This document shows positions 25,798-34,187 of a DNA stretch of 64,000 nucleotides, piece by piece (position 1 is the stretch's first letter; each line of letters opens with the position of its first letter). The stretch comes from Rugamonas sp. A1-17 (lineage in GTDB: Bacteria; Pseudomonadota; Gammaproteobacteria; Burkholderiales; Burkholderiaceae_D), in the NCBI GenBank assembly GCA_025548565.1, contig JAJLPB010000017.1, positions 1 to 64,000 of the forward strand, given 5' to 3'. Position numbers and translations under genes: made by a program. The notes below the pieces were generated by a model that made no database searches, was not told the origin of the DNA, and saw only the letters and a program-made list of their open reading frames with translations.

Positions 25798-27279
25798 ATG
25801 TCCCACACACCTGAATTCCCCACTTCCGCCGATCCGGCACACACCTGCATCGGCATCATTGGCGGTCTCGGCGCGCTGGCCGGCGCCGACGTGCACGGCA
25901 AACTGTTGCGCAGCATCGCGGCGGGCGGCCATGCCGGCGACTATACCGTCTTGTATGAACAACATCCGTTCCAGGGCGAGGGCCGGCTGGATTGCGCGAC
26001 GCCGCAATTGGCCGGCCGTCAGCTCTACATCTACGACATGCTGCAGCGCTACGAACTGGCGGGCGCGCACTGCGCGATGCTGCCTTGCTTTATCAGCCAT
26101 ACCTTTCTGCACCAATTGCGCAATGAGCTGCGCTTGCCGATCATCAGCCTGATGGATGCGCTGCTGGCGGCGCTCCGGCAACGCGGCCCCGGCGTGCGCA
26201 CCGTGGGCGTGCTGACCTCCGATTATGTGCTGGGGGAGCGGCTGTTCGAGCGGCACCTGGAGCCGGCGGGCTATCAGGTGGTCTATCCGCTGCCGCCGAT
26301 ACAGCGGCGTTGCGTGATGGAGGCGGTGTACGGGCATGACGGACTCAAGGTCCATGACCGTTCCCCGGCGGCGGTGGCGTTGCTGCTGGAAGCGTGCCGG
26401 AGCCTGATGGCGCAAGGCGCGGATCTGATCGTGCCGGGCACGACCGAAATCGCCATGATAGCGAGCCTGCTGAACGTCGCTGGCATGCCGGCGCTGGACA
26501 GCAACCAGGCCTATGTCGACCACGCGCTGACGATCCGTGAGCAGATGCCGCCGCAACCTTTTAAGATCGGCATCATCGGCGGCGTCGGCCCCGCCGCGAC
26601 GGTCGATTTCATGGACAAGATCATCATGAACACGAACGCCAGCCGCGATCAGGAGCACGTCAAACTGATCGTCGAGCACAATCCTCAGATCCCCGACCGC
26701 ACCGCCAACCTGATCGGCGACGGCGAGGATCCGACACTGGCGATCTACGCGGCCTGCAAGCGCCTGGAAGCCAACCACGCCGACCTGATCGCCATTCCCT
26801 GCAACACCGCCCACGCCTATCTTCAGCGTATCAGCGCGCAGGTCGCCATACCGATCATCAACATGCTGCACGAGACGGTGCACCACATCGAACGGCACCA
26901 TGCGGGCCATGGTCGCGTGGGATTGCTGGCGACCAGCGGCACCATCCAAAGCCGCGTCTATCATGACGCGGCGGCTGGCGCGCCGTTTGAATTGCTGGTC
27001 CCGGACCAGGCCCATCAGGAACTGGTGATGCGCGCCATCTACGGCGAGCGGGGAATCAAGGCCGGCTATCTGGAGGGGGAGTGCAGGGATGACCTGATGC
27101 TGGCGCTGACCCATTTGGCGCAAGCCGGCGCCAGCGTGGTGATACTGGGTTGCACCGAACTGCCATTGCTGTTGCGTGAAAACGAGGCGTTTCCGCTGGG
27201 TGAGCGCAGCATCGTGCTGCTGGATCCCACCGCGATCCTGGCGCGGCGCTGCGTGGAGCTGGCGCGGGGCGGCGCGTAG
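25798..27279 (+). CDS. Aspartate/glutamate racemase-family protein, tandem two-domain fusion
   Basis: The 493-residue protein holds two Asp/Glu racemase domains in one chain (about 15-245 and 254-493); the usual enzyme is one ~230-residue domain. The C-terminal domain has both catalytic cysteines, in IPCNTAH (C335) and ILGCTELP (C452). The N-terminal domain keeps the first (LPCFISH, C97) but has Thr in place of the second (VPGTTE, T215), so it is probably not a racemase by itself and may regulate, bind ligand or fold into an internal pseudo-dimer. ATG 25798 is used; ATG 25768 is also in frame and neither has a good ribosome site. Divergent lysR and nearby aspA suggest conversion of D-aspartate to L-aspartate for catabolism. 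Confidence 0.82.
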   Translation: MSHTPEFPTSADPAHTCIGIIGGLGALAGADVHGKLLRSIAAGGHAGDYTVLYEQHPFQGEGRLDCATPQLAGRQLYIYDMLQRYELAGAHCAMLPCFISHTFLHQLRNELRLPIISLMDALLAALRQRGPGVRTVGVLTSDYVLGERLFERHLEPAGYQVVYPLPPIQRRCVMEAVYGHDGLKVHDRSPAAVALLLEACRSLMAQGADLIVPGTTEIAMIASLLNVAGMPALDSNQAYVDHALTIREQMPPQPFKIGIIGGVGPAATVDFMDKIIMNTNASRDQEHVKLIVEHNPQIPDRTANLIGDGEDPTLAIYAACKRLEANHADLIAIPCNTAHAYLQRISAQVAIPIINMLHETVHHIERHHAGHGRVGLLATSGTIQSRVYHDAAAGAPFELLVPDQAHQELVMRAIYGERGIKAGYLEGECRDDLMLALTHLAQAGASVVILGCTELPLLLRENEAFPLGERSIVLLDPTAILARRCVELARGGA

Positions 27280-27291
27280 GGGGAGGCGGAA

Positions 27292-27315
27292 GGCGGGCAA
27301 CCACGGTTGCCCGCC
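27292..27315. terminator. Hairpin between convergent genes
   Basis: A perfect 11-bp inverted repeat (GGCGGGCAACC / GGTTGCCCGCC) lies in the 44-bp gap between the racemase stop and the stop of the minus-strand binding-protein gene. No T-run follows on either strand, so it may be a weak bidirectional terminator or an mRNA-end stabiliser. Confidence 0.5.
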
Positions 27316-27323
27316 AGGCTGGT

Positions 27324-28199
27324 TCAATTCGCTTGATTGCTCGGGTTTTTCAGCAGTTTCTTCAGCTCCTCGCTCATCGGGAAATGCATCGATGGCGTGA
27401 CAAACCATTTGGCGTAGATCTTGTTGAACTCACCGCTGGCCACCAGCGCCGACAGCGTTCGGTTGGCGATGCCGTGCAACTGGACATCCTGCTTCCTCAT
27501 CATGATGCCCAGCGCGTCGATCGAGATGGGATCGCCAACGATCGCATAATCCCTGGAATGCGTGGAGCGGGCGATATACTCGGCGAACTGGATATCGTCG
27601 CTGACGAACGCGTCCACCTTGCCGCTGTCGAGCGCCTGGAAGCCTTCGGTGAAGTCCTTCACCCGCACATAGTGGATGTTCAAACCCCGCTCCATGTCGA
27701 TCTTGCTCAGCAGCGGCGCCACGCTGGCGCCCTGGGCGATGGCGACGCGCTGTCCTTTCAGGCCGGCCACGCTTTTGATGGGGCTGGCGGCGTGCGTCAG
27801 AATCCGGCTCGATGTCACGAAGGTCGTATTCGCGAAGGTGACCTGTTGCGCGCGCTCGCGGGTGTTGGTGGTCGAGCCGCATTCCAGATCGATCTCGCCA
27901 TCCAGCAGCTTCTGGATGCGGTCGCTCGACTTGACCTCGACATAACTCACCTTGAGATTGGGCGCGAATTCCTTGCGGATGTTGTCGATGATGTGCGCGC
28001 ACAGGTCCAGCGTGTAACCGGTGGGCGCCGCGCTTCCGCTGCGCATGGAAAACGGCACCGAGGCGGCGCGGTAACCGACAACGATGGTGCCGCTGGCCGC
28101 GACCTTTTGCAGCGTGCCGGCCGGACCTTCCGCGTGGCAGAGCGTGGTCATGCCCAGGCAGAGCAGGGCGCAGGTTGAGATGTTTGAAAAGAGGGACAT
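27324..28199 (-). CDS. Periplasmic acidic amino-acid-binding protein (GltI-like), without ABC partner
   Basis: The protein of 291 residues is a family-3 solute-binding protein. It has a signal peptide (LLCLGMTTLCHA), then ASGTIVVGYRAASVPFS, GYTLDLCAHIIDNIRKEF, DGEIDLECGSTTNTRERAQQVTFA and DAFVSDDIQFAEYI, the pattern of glutamate/aspartate binding proteins. ATG 28199 has GGAG upstream; ATG 28211 lacks one. No ABC permease or ATPase gene is nearby. Instead it follows a cation symporter gene by 63 bp on the same strand, so it either serves an ABC system encoded elsewhere, works with the symporter, or acts as a sensor protein. Confidence 0.85.
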   Translation of the reverse strand: MSLFSNISTCALLCLGMTTLCHAEGPAGTLQKVAASGTIVVGYRAASVPFSMRSGSAAPTGYTLDLCAHIIDNIRKEFAPNLKVSYVEVKSSDRIQKLLDGEIDLECGSTTNTRERAQQVTFANTTFVTSSRILTHAASPIKSVAGLKGQRVAIAQGASVAPLLSKIDMERGLNIHYVRVKDFTEGFQALDSGKVDAFVSDDIQFAEYIARSTHSRDYAIVGDPISIDALGIMMRKQDVQLHGIANRTLSALVASGEFNKIYAKWFVTPSMHFPMSEELKKLLKNPSNQAN

Positions 28200-28222
28200 G
28201 GCTGACTCCATAAATGGTATGA

Positions 28223-28245
28223 AGCCACCGGCTTGGCCGGTGGCT
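28223..28245. repeat. Perfect intergenic palindrome between symporter and binding-protein genes
   Basis: A perfect 10-bp inverted repeat (AGCCACCGGC / GCCGGTGGCT) with a 3-base loop lies in the 63-bp gap between the cotranscribed symporter and binding-protein genes. No T-run follows on the minus strand, so it is more likely a processing or stability hairpin that adjusts the ratio of the two products than a full terminator. Confidence 0.55.
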
Positions 28246-28262
28246 CGGTGGACGTGGCTTGC

Positions 28263-29531
28263 TCAGCGGACGGTGGCGACCGTCGGACCGCTTGCCGCAA
28301 GGGCAACCGGACCGGACTCCCACTTGGACACGACCGCGGTGGCGATACCATTGCCCAGCACATTGGTGGCGGTGCGCGCCATGTCGAAGATCTGGTCGAT
28401 GCCCATGATGAGCAGCAGTCCGGCTTCCGGCAGGCCGAACATCGGCAGCACGGCCGCCACCACCACCAGCGAGCCGCGCGGCACGCCGGCCATGCCTTTG
28501 CTGCTCACCATCAGCACCAGCAGCATGGTCAGCTGCTGGGTGAGCGACATGTCGATGTTGTAGGCCTGGGCGATGAAGAGCGCGGCGAAGGCTTGATACA
28601 TCATGGAGCCGTCCAGGTTGAACGAGTAACCGAGCGGCAGCACAAAGCCGGTGATCTTGTTATCCAGGCCGAATTTCTCCAGCTGCTCCAGCAGCTTGGG
28701 ATAGGCGGATTCGCTGCTGGCCGTCGAGAAGCCCAGCATGATCGGTTCGCGCAGCAAACCCAGCAGCGTAAACACGCGCGGCCCGATGAAGGCGAAGCCG
28801 GCGCCGATCAGCACCGTCCACAGGACCGCCAGGGCCAGGAAGAAGCTTCCCAGCAGCTTGCCGTAGGTCGCCAGCGCGCCGAAGCCCTGCACGGTGATCG
28901 CCGCCGCCATCGCGGCAAACACGCCGAGCGGGGCGAAGCGCATCACGTAGCCGGTGAGGCGCAGCATGATGCCGGTCATCTCGTCGGAGAATTTGACCAC
29001 CGTGACCGCTTCGCCCGGCCGCGCGGCCGCCACGGCACAGCCAAAGAACAGCGAGAACACCAGGATCTGCAGGATCTCGTTATTCGTCATCGCCTCGAAG
29101 AAGCTTTTCGGAACGAGGTGGGTCACGAAATCCTTGAGGCTGAAGCTTGCGGTGCTCAGCTTGGTCGCGGCGCCCAGTTCGGGCAACGGCAGGCCCAGCG
29201 CCTGGCCGGGATGCAGCAGGTTGGAGAACAACAAGCCCAGCGACAATGAGATCAGCGAGGCCAGCACGAACCAGGTGAAGGCCTTGATGCCGATGCGGCC
29301 CAGGGCCTTGCCATCGCTCATGCTGGCGATGCCGCTGACCAGGGTGGCGAAGACCAGCGGAGCGATGATCATCTTGATCAGCCGCAGGAACAGGTCGGTG
29401 ACCAGGCTGAAGTATCCGGCGAGATCCTTGGCGGCGGCAGGCGTGGCGGCCTGGCCGTGACAGACCGCGCCCACCGCGATCCCGAGGATCATCGCGATCA
29501 TAATCCATGTAGTTAATTTAACGCTTCTCAT
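28263..29531 (-). CDS. Dicarboxylate/amino acid:cation symporter (DAACS family)
   Basis: The 422-residue inner-membrane protein takes up C4-dicarboxylates or acidic amino acids with cations. Family marks are FLRLIKMIIAPLVFATLVSGIAS, the serine-rich re-entrant segment LGFSTASSESAYP, the transport motif GYSFNLDGSMMYQAF, and FDMARTATNVLGNGIATAVV near the end. In this context aspartate or fumarate is the likely cargo. The gene is transcribed first, with the GltI-like binding protein 63 bp downstream. Its promoter region has the TTTATGCT-N5-AGCATAAA element shared with aspA. A paralogue is at 53726. Confidence 0.92.
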   Translation of the reverse strand: MRSVKLTTWIMIAMILGIAVGAVCHGQAATPAAAKDLAGYFSLVTDLFLRLIKMIIAPLVFATLVSGIASMSDGKALGRIGIKAFTWFVLASLISLSLGLLFSNLLHPGQALGLPLPELGAATKLSTASFSLKDFVTHLVPKSFFEAMTNNEILQILVFSLFFGCAVAAARPGEAVTVVKFSDEMTGIMLRLTGYVMRFAPLGVFAAMAAAITVQGFGALATYGKLLGSFFLALAVLWTVLIGAGFAFIGPRVFTLLGLLREPIMLGFSTASSESAYPKLLEQLEKFGLDNKITGFVLPLGYSFNLDGSMMYQAFAALFIAQAYNIDMSLTQQLTMLLVLMVSSKGMAGVPRGSLVVVAAVLPMFGLPEAGLLLIMGIDQIFDMARTATNVLGNGIATAVVSKWESGPVALAASGPTVATVR

Positions 29532-29662
29532 GCTTGTCCCGCTCCCGATGTAAGAACTGTATTGATCTGTATTGTTAGATGGCTCCTGCAGGCTGACCGG
29601 TGGAGTATTTCCGATGGGAAGCCTTTAGAGACGCACCTAGTGTAGGATCGCGGGGCGGCTGG

Positions 29663-29683
29663 TTTATGCTACTTCAGCATAAA
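29663..29683. promoter_or_regulatory. LysR-type operator between symporter and second lysR
   Basis: TTTATGCT-N5-AGCATAAA is a perfect 8-bp inverted repeat, almost the same 21-mer as the one upstream of aspA (24688-24708). It lies in the 243-bp divergent gap between the symporter gene (minus) and the second lysR gene (plus), so either LysR protein might bind it; the shared site with aspA favours the aspartate-module regulator. Confidence 0.6.
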
Positions 29684-29774
29684 ACTATTCCGAAAATGGC
29701 AAACCGAAAGCGACGCCGCCAATCTTCCGGTGTTCGCGCCGGCGGGGCGGTGTCCATAGTGGAGAACAAACTAC

Positions 29775-30677
29775 ATGAATCAATTGCGTTTCGACCTGAG
29801 CGATTTACAGGCGATGGTGGCGGTGGTGGAGCAGGGCGGCTTTCGTGCCGCCGCGACGGCCTTGCACCTGTCGCAGCCGGCCCTGTCGCGCCGCATCGCC
29901 AAGCTGGAAGAAGCGTTGAATGTCAAACTATTCGAGCGCAGCACGCGGCGCGTGTCGCTGACCTTGATGGGCCGCGAGTTCTTCGTGCAGGCGCAGGAGA
30001 TACTGGACGGCGTCGAGCGTTCGCTGCACCAGATCAGCGACTTGTCCCTTACGCACTCAGGCCAGGTGACCGTGGCCTGCGTGCCCTCGGTGGCGCACCA
30101 CTTCCTGCCGCCCATCCTGCGGCGCTTTCATCTCGCGCTGCCGCGCGTGCGCGTGCGTGTGGCCGACGAGGGCGCGCATGAGGTGTTGAACATCGTCGCG
30201 CGCGGCGAGGCCGATTTCGGCGTCAACTTTCTCGGCGCGGGCGAGCCGGGAATCGACTTCGAACCCATCCTCAATGAACGCTTCGTGCTGGCCTGCCTGG
30301 CCAACCACCCGCTGGCGCGGCGCCGCTCGGTCAGCTGGGACGATATCGGCAAATATCCGTACATGACGGTGGCCAAGTCCAGCGGCAACCGCCTGTTGCT
30401 GGACCAGGCCATGGCGCCGGCCGAACAACGGCCGGCCTCGTTCATCGAGGTGCGGCACGTGTCGACCTTGCTGGAGTTGGTGCGCGCGGGCCTGGGAGCT
30501 GCCGTGGTGCCCCAGCTGTCCATGCCGGCAGGCGCCACCGGCGCGATGCTGCGCGCCGTGCCGCTGACGGCGCCTGGCATCGAGCGCACGCTGGGCATTA
30601 TCCGCCGCTCCGGCCGGGTGTTCTCGCCGGCGGCCCAGCAGTTGTACGAGGAACTGAAGGCCGCGCTGACCGCTTGA
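29775..30677 (+). CDS. LysR-family regulator of the downstream transport operon
   Basis: The 300-residue protein has an N-terminal HTH (FDLSDLQAMVAVVEQGGFRAAATALHLSQPALSRRIAKLEEALNVKLFER) and a substrate-binding domain (GQVTVACVPSVAHHFLPPILRRFH, LVRAGLGAAVVPQLSMP). GGAGAA precedes ATG 29775. It is followed 106 bp later by a binding-protein/MHS-transporter/porin set in the same direction, which it likely activates. This arrangement recalls tricarballylate and citrate loci controlled by TcuR-type LysR proteins, though the catabolic genes tcuA/B are absent. Confidence 0.85.
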   Translation: MNQLRFDLSDLQAMVAVVEQGGFRAAATALHLSQPALSRRIAKLEEALNVKLFERSTRRVSLTLMGREFFVQAQEILDGVERSLHQISDLSLTHSGQVTVACVPSVAHHFLPPILRRFHLALPRVRVRVADEGAHEVLNIVARGEADFGVNFLGAGEPGIDFEPILNERFVLACLANHPLARRRSVSWDDIGKYPYMTVAKSSGNRLLLDQAMAPAEQRPASFIEVRHVSTLLELVRAGLGAAVVPQLSMPAGATGAMLRAVPLTAPGIERTLGIIRRSGRVFSPAAQQLYEELKAALTA

Positions 30678-30704
30678 TTGATGCCGTCAGGGTATCAATA
30701 CGAA

Positions 30705-30725
30705 GAAAGTATGCATTTTACTTTC
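30705..30725. promoter_or_regulatory. Inverted repeat upstream of the ModA-like gene
   Basis: GAAAGTA-N7-TACTTTC is a perfect 7-bp inverted repeat of 21 bases total, about 59 bp before the binding-protein start codon and just after the lysR stop. Its size and position fit a LysR-type operator for the 30784-33957 genes. Confidence 0.5.
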
Positions 30726-30783
30726 GCAATGTCGCTCCTGATAATGACCAGACAAAAATCTGATCATAAAACAGGAGATACTC

Positions 30784-31551
30784 ATGCAGACATCGATCGT
30801 ATGCGCGGCCGTGCTGGCGTTCGCCATTCCGGCGGCCTCCGCCGAACAACTGGACATCATGAATTCCGGCGGCTATACGGCGGCCTATCTGGCGCTCAAG
30901 CCACGCTACGAAGCGGCCAGCGGCGACACGCTGGTCACCGCCTGGGGCCCGTCGATGGGCAAGTCGCCGGAGGCGATCCCCAATCGCCTGGCGCGCGGCG
31001 AACCGGCCGATGTCGTCATCATGGTGGGCTACGCGCTCGACCAGTTGATCGCGCAAGGCAAGGTCGACCCCGCCAGCCGCACCGAGCTGGCCGACTCCCG
31101 CATCGGCATGGTGGTCCGCGCCGGCCACGCGCTGCCTGACATCTCGACCGTCGAGGCGTTCAAGGCCACCTTGCTCGGGGCCGATTCGATCGCCTATTCC
31201 GACAGCGCCAGCGGGGTCTACATCGAACGCGAGCTGCTGAAGAAACTCGATATCGAGGCGGCCGTCAAACCCAAGGCCCACATGGTGCAGAAGACCCCGG
31301 TCGCCATCCAGGTGGCCGAGGGCAAGTACGAGCTGGGCTTCCAGCAGGTCAGCGAGATCCTGCCGGTGCGCGGCGCCACCTTCGTCGCCCGTATCCCGGA
31401 GCCGGTGCAGAGCGTGACCCGCTTCGCGGCCGGCATTCCGGTGCAGGCCCGCCATCCCGAGGCGGCCCGCAAGCTGCTGCGCTTCCTGGCCGGCCCGGAG
31501 GCGCGTGACGCCGTGGCCGCCAGCGGCCTCGATCCCTTGCCGAACAACTGA
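30784..31551 (+). CDS. Orphan ModA-like periplasmic binding protein
   Basis: The 255-residue exported protein (signal FAIPAASAEQ) resembles molybdate-binding-type solute receptors: LDIMNSGGYTAAYLALKPRYEAASG, GPSMGKSPEAIPNRLARGEPADVVIMV, ADSIAYSDSASGVYIERELLKKL, YELGFQQVSEILPVRGATFVARIPEPVQ. AGGAG lies before ATG 30784. There are no modB/modC genes beside it. It is instead followed by an organic-acid MHS transporter and a porin. Proteins of this ModA-like subgroup next to organic-acid genes probably bind carboxylates rather than molybdate; that is an inference. Confidence 0.75.
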   Translation: MQTSIVCAAVLAFAIPAASAEQLDIMNSGGYTAAYLALKPRYEAASGDTLVTAWGPSMGKSPEAIPNRLARGEPADVVIMVGYALDQLIAQGKVDPASRTELADSRIGMVVRAGHALPDISTVEAFKATLLGADSIAYSDSASGVYIERELLKKLDIEAAVKPKAHMVQKTPVAIQVAEGKYELGFQQVSEILPVRGATFVARIPEPVQSVTRFAAGIPVQARHPEAARKLLRFLAGPEARDAVAASGLDPLPNN

Positions 31552-31607
31552 GTCCCCGACGTTTTTCCACCCCTGATGCCGCCGATGCGCGGCAAAGCGA
31601 GACCACA

Positions 31608-32906
31608 ATGACTGCCACTTCAACCAAGACGCAATCGCGCGTCGGCATGGTGCTGCGCGTTACCAGCGGCAACTTCATGGAAATGTTCGATTTTTTCCTG
31701 TTCGGGTTTTACGCCACGGCCATCGCCAAGGCGTTTTTCCCTTCCGATAACGAGGTCGCGTCGTTGATGATGACGCTGATGACCTTTGGCGCCGGCTTCC
31801 TGATGCGGCCGCTGGGCGCGATCATCCTCGGCGCCTACGTCGACCGGGCCGGCCGCCGCCAGGGCCTGATCGTCACGCTGGGGCTGATGGCGCTGGGCAC
31901 GGTGCTGATCGCCTGCGTGCCCGGCTACGCCAGCATCGGCGCGCTGGCGCCCGCGCTGGTGCTGACAGGCCGTCTGCTGCAGGGCTTTTCCGCAGGCGCC
32001 GAGCTCGGTGGCGTGTCGGTGTATCTGGCGGAGATGGCCACGCCGGGCCGCAAGGGTTTCTATGTCAGCTGGCAGTCGGCCAGCCAGCAGGTCGCGATCA
32101 TCGCGGCGGCGGGCCTGGGCTACGGCCTGAACCTGTGCTTCACGCCGGCGCAAATGAGCGCGTGGGGCTGGCGCATTCCCTTCTTCATCGGCTGCATGAT
32201 CGTGCCGGTGTTGTTCGCGATCCGCCGTTCGCTGCAGGAGACCGAGGAGTTCCAGCGCCGCAGCCATCGTCCGACCCTGCGCGCCATCCTGCGCTCGATG
32301 CTGGACAACTGGGGGCTGGTGTTGTCCGGCATGATGCTGGTGGCGCTGACCACGGTCTCGTTCTACCTGATCACCGTTTATACGCCGACCTTCGGCAAGA
32401 CCGTGCTCAAGCTGAGCACCGGAGACAGCCTGATCGTCACGTTGTGCGTGGGCCTGTCCAACTTCATCTGGCTGCCGCTGATGGGCTCCTTGTCCGACCG
32501 CGTGGGCCGTCGCCCGCTGTTGCTGACCTTTGCCTTGCTGACCATCCTCACCGCCTATCCGGCCATGAGCTGGCTGGTGGCCGATCCGAGTTTCGGCCGG
32601 ATGCTGGCGGTGGAGTTGTGGCTGTCCTTCCTGTACGCGAGCTACAACGGCGCGATGGTGGTGGCGCTGACCGAAGTGATGCCGGTGGAAGTGCGCACGG
32701 CGGGCTTCTCGCTGGCCTACAGCCTGGCCACGGCGCTGTTCGGCGGCTTCACGCCGGCCATCGCCACCGCCCTGATCGAGGCCAGCGGCGACAAGGGCGC
32801 GCCCGGCCTGTGGATGACGGCGGCGGCAGGCTGCAGCCTGTTCGCGACGTGGATGCTGTATCGCCGCCACGACATGCGGCAGGCCGTGCCGGCGCCTGCG
32901 CACTAA
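31608..32906 (+). CDS. MHS-family MFS transporter, citrate/tricarballylate:H+ symporter-like
   Basis: The 432-residue protein has twelve predicted membrane segments. The start GNFMEMFDFFLFGFYATAIAKAFFP and the motif MRPLGAIILGAYVDRAGRRQGL are typical of the metabolite:H+ symporter group that includes citrate (CitH) and tricarballylate (TcuC) carriers. A second MFS signature, GSLSDRVGRRPLL, is in the C-terminal half. It imports an organic acid across the inner membrane. It follows the ModA-like gene by 56 bp and precedes a porin gene by 52 bp, so the three look like one transcription unit under the upstream LysR. Confidence 0.88.
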   Translation: MTATSTKTQSRVGMVLRVTSGNFMEMFDFFLFGFYATAIAKAFFPSDNEVASLMMTLMTFGAGFLMRPLGAIILGAYVDRAGRRQGLIVTLGLMALGTVLIACVPGYASIGALAPALVLTGRLLQGFSAGAELGGVSVYLAEMATPGRKGFYVSWQSASQQVAIIAAAGLGYGLNLCFTPAQMSAWGWRIPFFIGCMIVPVLFAIRRSLQETEEFQRRSHRPTLRAILRSMLDNWGLVLSGMMLVALTTVSFYLITVYTPTFGKTVLKLSTGDSLIVTLCVGLSNFIWLPLMGSLSDRVGRRPLLLTFALLTILTAYPAMSWLVADPSFGRMLAVELWLSFLYASYNGAMVVALTEVMPVEVRTAGFSLAYSLATALFGGFTPAIATALIEASGDKGAPGLWMTAAAGCSLFATWMLYRRHDMRQAVPAPAH

Positions 32907-32958
32907 CCGGCCGCCATCCCATCGCGGCATCCCTAAAAATAATATGAGAGATAAACAG

Positions 32959-33957
32959 ATGAAAACATCATTGAAAATGCTGGTGCTGCCAGCGGCGCTG
33001 TGGGCAGCCGGGGCGGCCGCGCAGAGCAACGTGGCCGTGTATGGAATAGTCGATGTCGGCCTGGTGCGCGAGAGCGGCACGCCCGCCGGCAAGGCGACGA
33101 ATGTGAACAGCGGCCTGGCCTCCGGCTCGCGCCTGGGGTTCAAGGGCGCGGAGGATCTGGGCGGCGGCATGAAGGCCAACTTCGTGCTGGAGAATGGCTT
33201 CAACGCCGATACCGGAGCTGCCGGCCAGGGCGGGCTGCTGTTCGGACGCCAGGCCTTTGCCGGCCTGAGCGGCCAGTTCGGCGCCGTCACGCTGGGCCGC
33301 CAGTACTCGCCGTACTACAAGGCGCTGCGCGATGTCGGCGATCCCTTCGGCGCGGTCAGCTTGGCCGGGCGCGCCGGCAACCTGATGGCCACCAATACCC
33401 GCACCGATAACATGGTCGAGCTGATCACGCCGGTGCTGGCCGGCTTCAGCGCGGACCTGGCCTATGGCGCGGGCGAGACCGGCGGCGACAACGCGCGCAA
33501 CCGCATGCTGGGCGGCGCGCTGGCCTACGCTGGCGGGCCGCTCAAGGCGCAGCTTGCTTTTCACCAGATCAATAACCCCACGGCCACCGACCACGTCAAC
33601 AACACCATCCTGGTGGCCAGCTACGACTTCGGCCCGCTGATGGTGCATGCGGCGGGCGCCGTCAACTGCGGCCCGGGGCTGGAGGATAGTCGCGATTTCA
33701 CCGCCGGCGTGACCGTGCCCTTCGGCGTGCACAAGCTGCTGTTCTCCGCCGTCCACCACGACGATCGCACCAAGCCCAACAAGGATGCGCGGCAATGGGG
33801 TATCGCCTACCTGAGGGCGCTGTCCAGGCGCACCGACCTGTACGCGTCGTACGCGACCATCGCCAACCGCAATGGCGCCAGCTTCAAGGTCGGCAATGCC
33901 ACCGACAAGGGGACAGGCCCCAGGGCGCTCGACCTGGGGCTGCGGCACACGTTTTGA
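32959..33957 (+). CDS. Outer-membrane porin (Porin_4/Neisseria-type)
   Basis: The 332-residue porin has a signal peptide (LWAAGAAAQ), strand one SNVAVYGIVDVGLV, SGSRLGFKGAEDLGGGMKANFVLENGFN, GQGGLLFGRQAFAGLSGQFGAVTLGRQYSPYY, and a C-terminal strand ending LDLGLRHTF. ATG 32959 is used because GAGAG lies upstream and it gives a normal signal peptide; ATG 32944 would add five residues. It closes the organic-acid transport unit and probably lets that substrate through the outer membrane. Its sequence pattern closely follows the other two porins in the window. Confidence 0.9.
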   Translation: MKTSLKMLVLPAALWAAGAAAQSNVAVYGIVDVGLVRESGTPAGKATNVNSGLASGSRLGFKGAEDLGGGMKANFVLENGFNADTGAAGQGGLLFGRQAFAGLSGQFGAVTLGRQYSPYYKALRDVGDPFGAVSLAGRAGNLMATNTRTDNMVELITPVLAGFSADLAYGAGETGGDNARNRMLGGALAYAGGPLKAQLAFHQINNPTATDHVNNTILVASYDFGPLMVHAAGAVNCGPGLEDSRDFTAGVTVPFGVHKLLFSAVHHDDRTKPNKDARQWGIAYLRALSRRTDLYASYATIANRNGASFKVGNATDKGTGPRALDLGLRHTF

Positions 33958-34039
33958 TCGAGTCGAACGAGGGGCGCGCACCGCTAATGCACTGCTCCCA
34001 CCATGGCGACCAGCGGAAACTTCTGCTGCCATTGCGTGT

Positions 34040-34062
34040 CTTTGAGCTAGGTCAAAGTTTTT
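34040..34062 (+). terminator. Short hairpin plus T-run after porin (overlaps an FNR-like box)
   Basis: A 6-bp stem CTTTGA / TCAAAG with a 6-base loop is followed by five T, 83 bp after the porin stop. The stem is short and AT-rich, so it is at most a weak terminator. The same bases form an FNR-like dyad (34042-34055), which may be the real function. Confidence 0.4.
34042..34055. promoter_or_regulatory. FNR/ANR-like box upstream of lemA operon
   Basis: TTGAG-CTAG-GTCAA matches 8 of 10 fixed bases of the FNR consensus TTGAT-N4-ATCAA. A -10-like TAGAAT is at 34079-34084, which would put the start point near 34091 and the box centre near -42, the class II activator position. This suggests oxygen-responsive control of lemA and the TPM genes. 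Confidence 0.45.
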
Positions 34063-34187
34063 GCGGGAGTGGACTGCGTAGAATGATTCCAGAGGTGGCG
34101 GGGAGGAAACCGGCGGCAGGCATGGCCGGCTCCTTGTCCGACCTTGTCCCCGGCCCGTAAATGGCAACCTCATCGTCTGGAGCAAAT

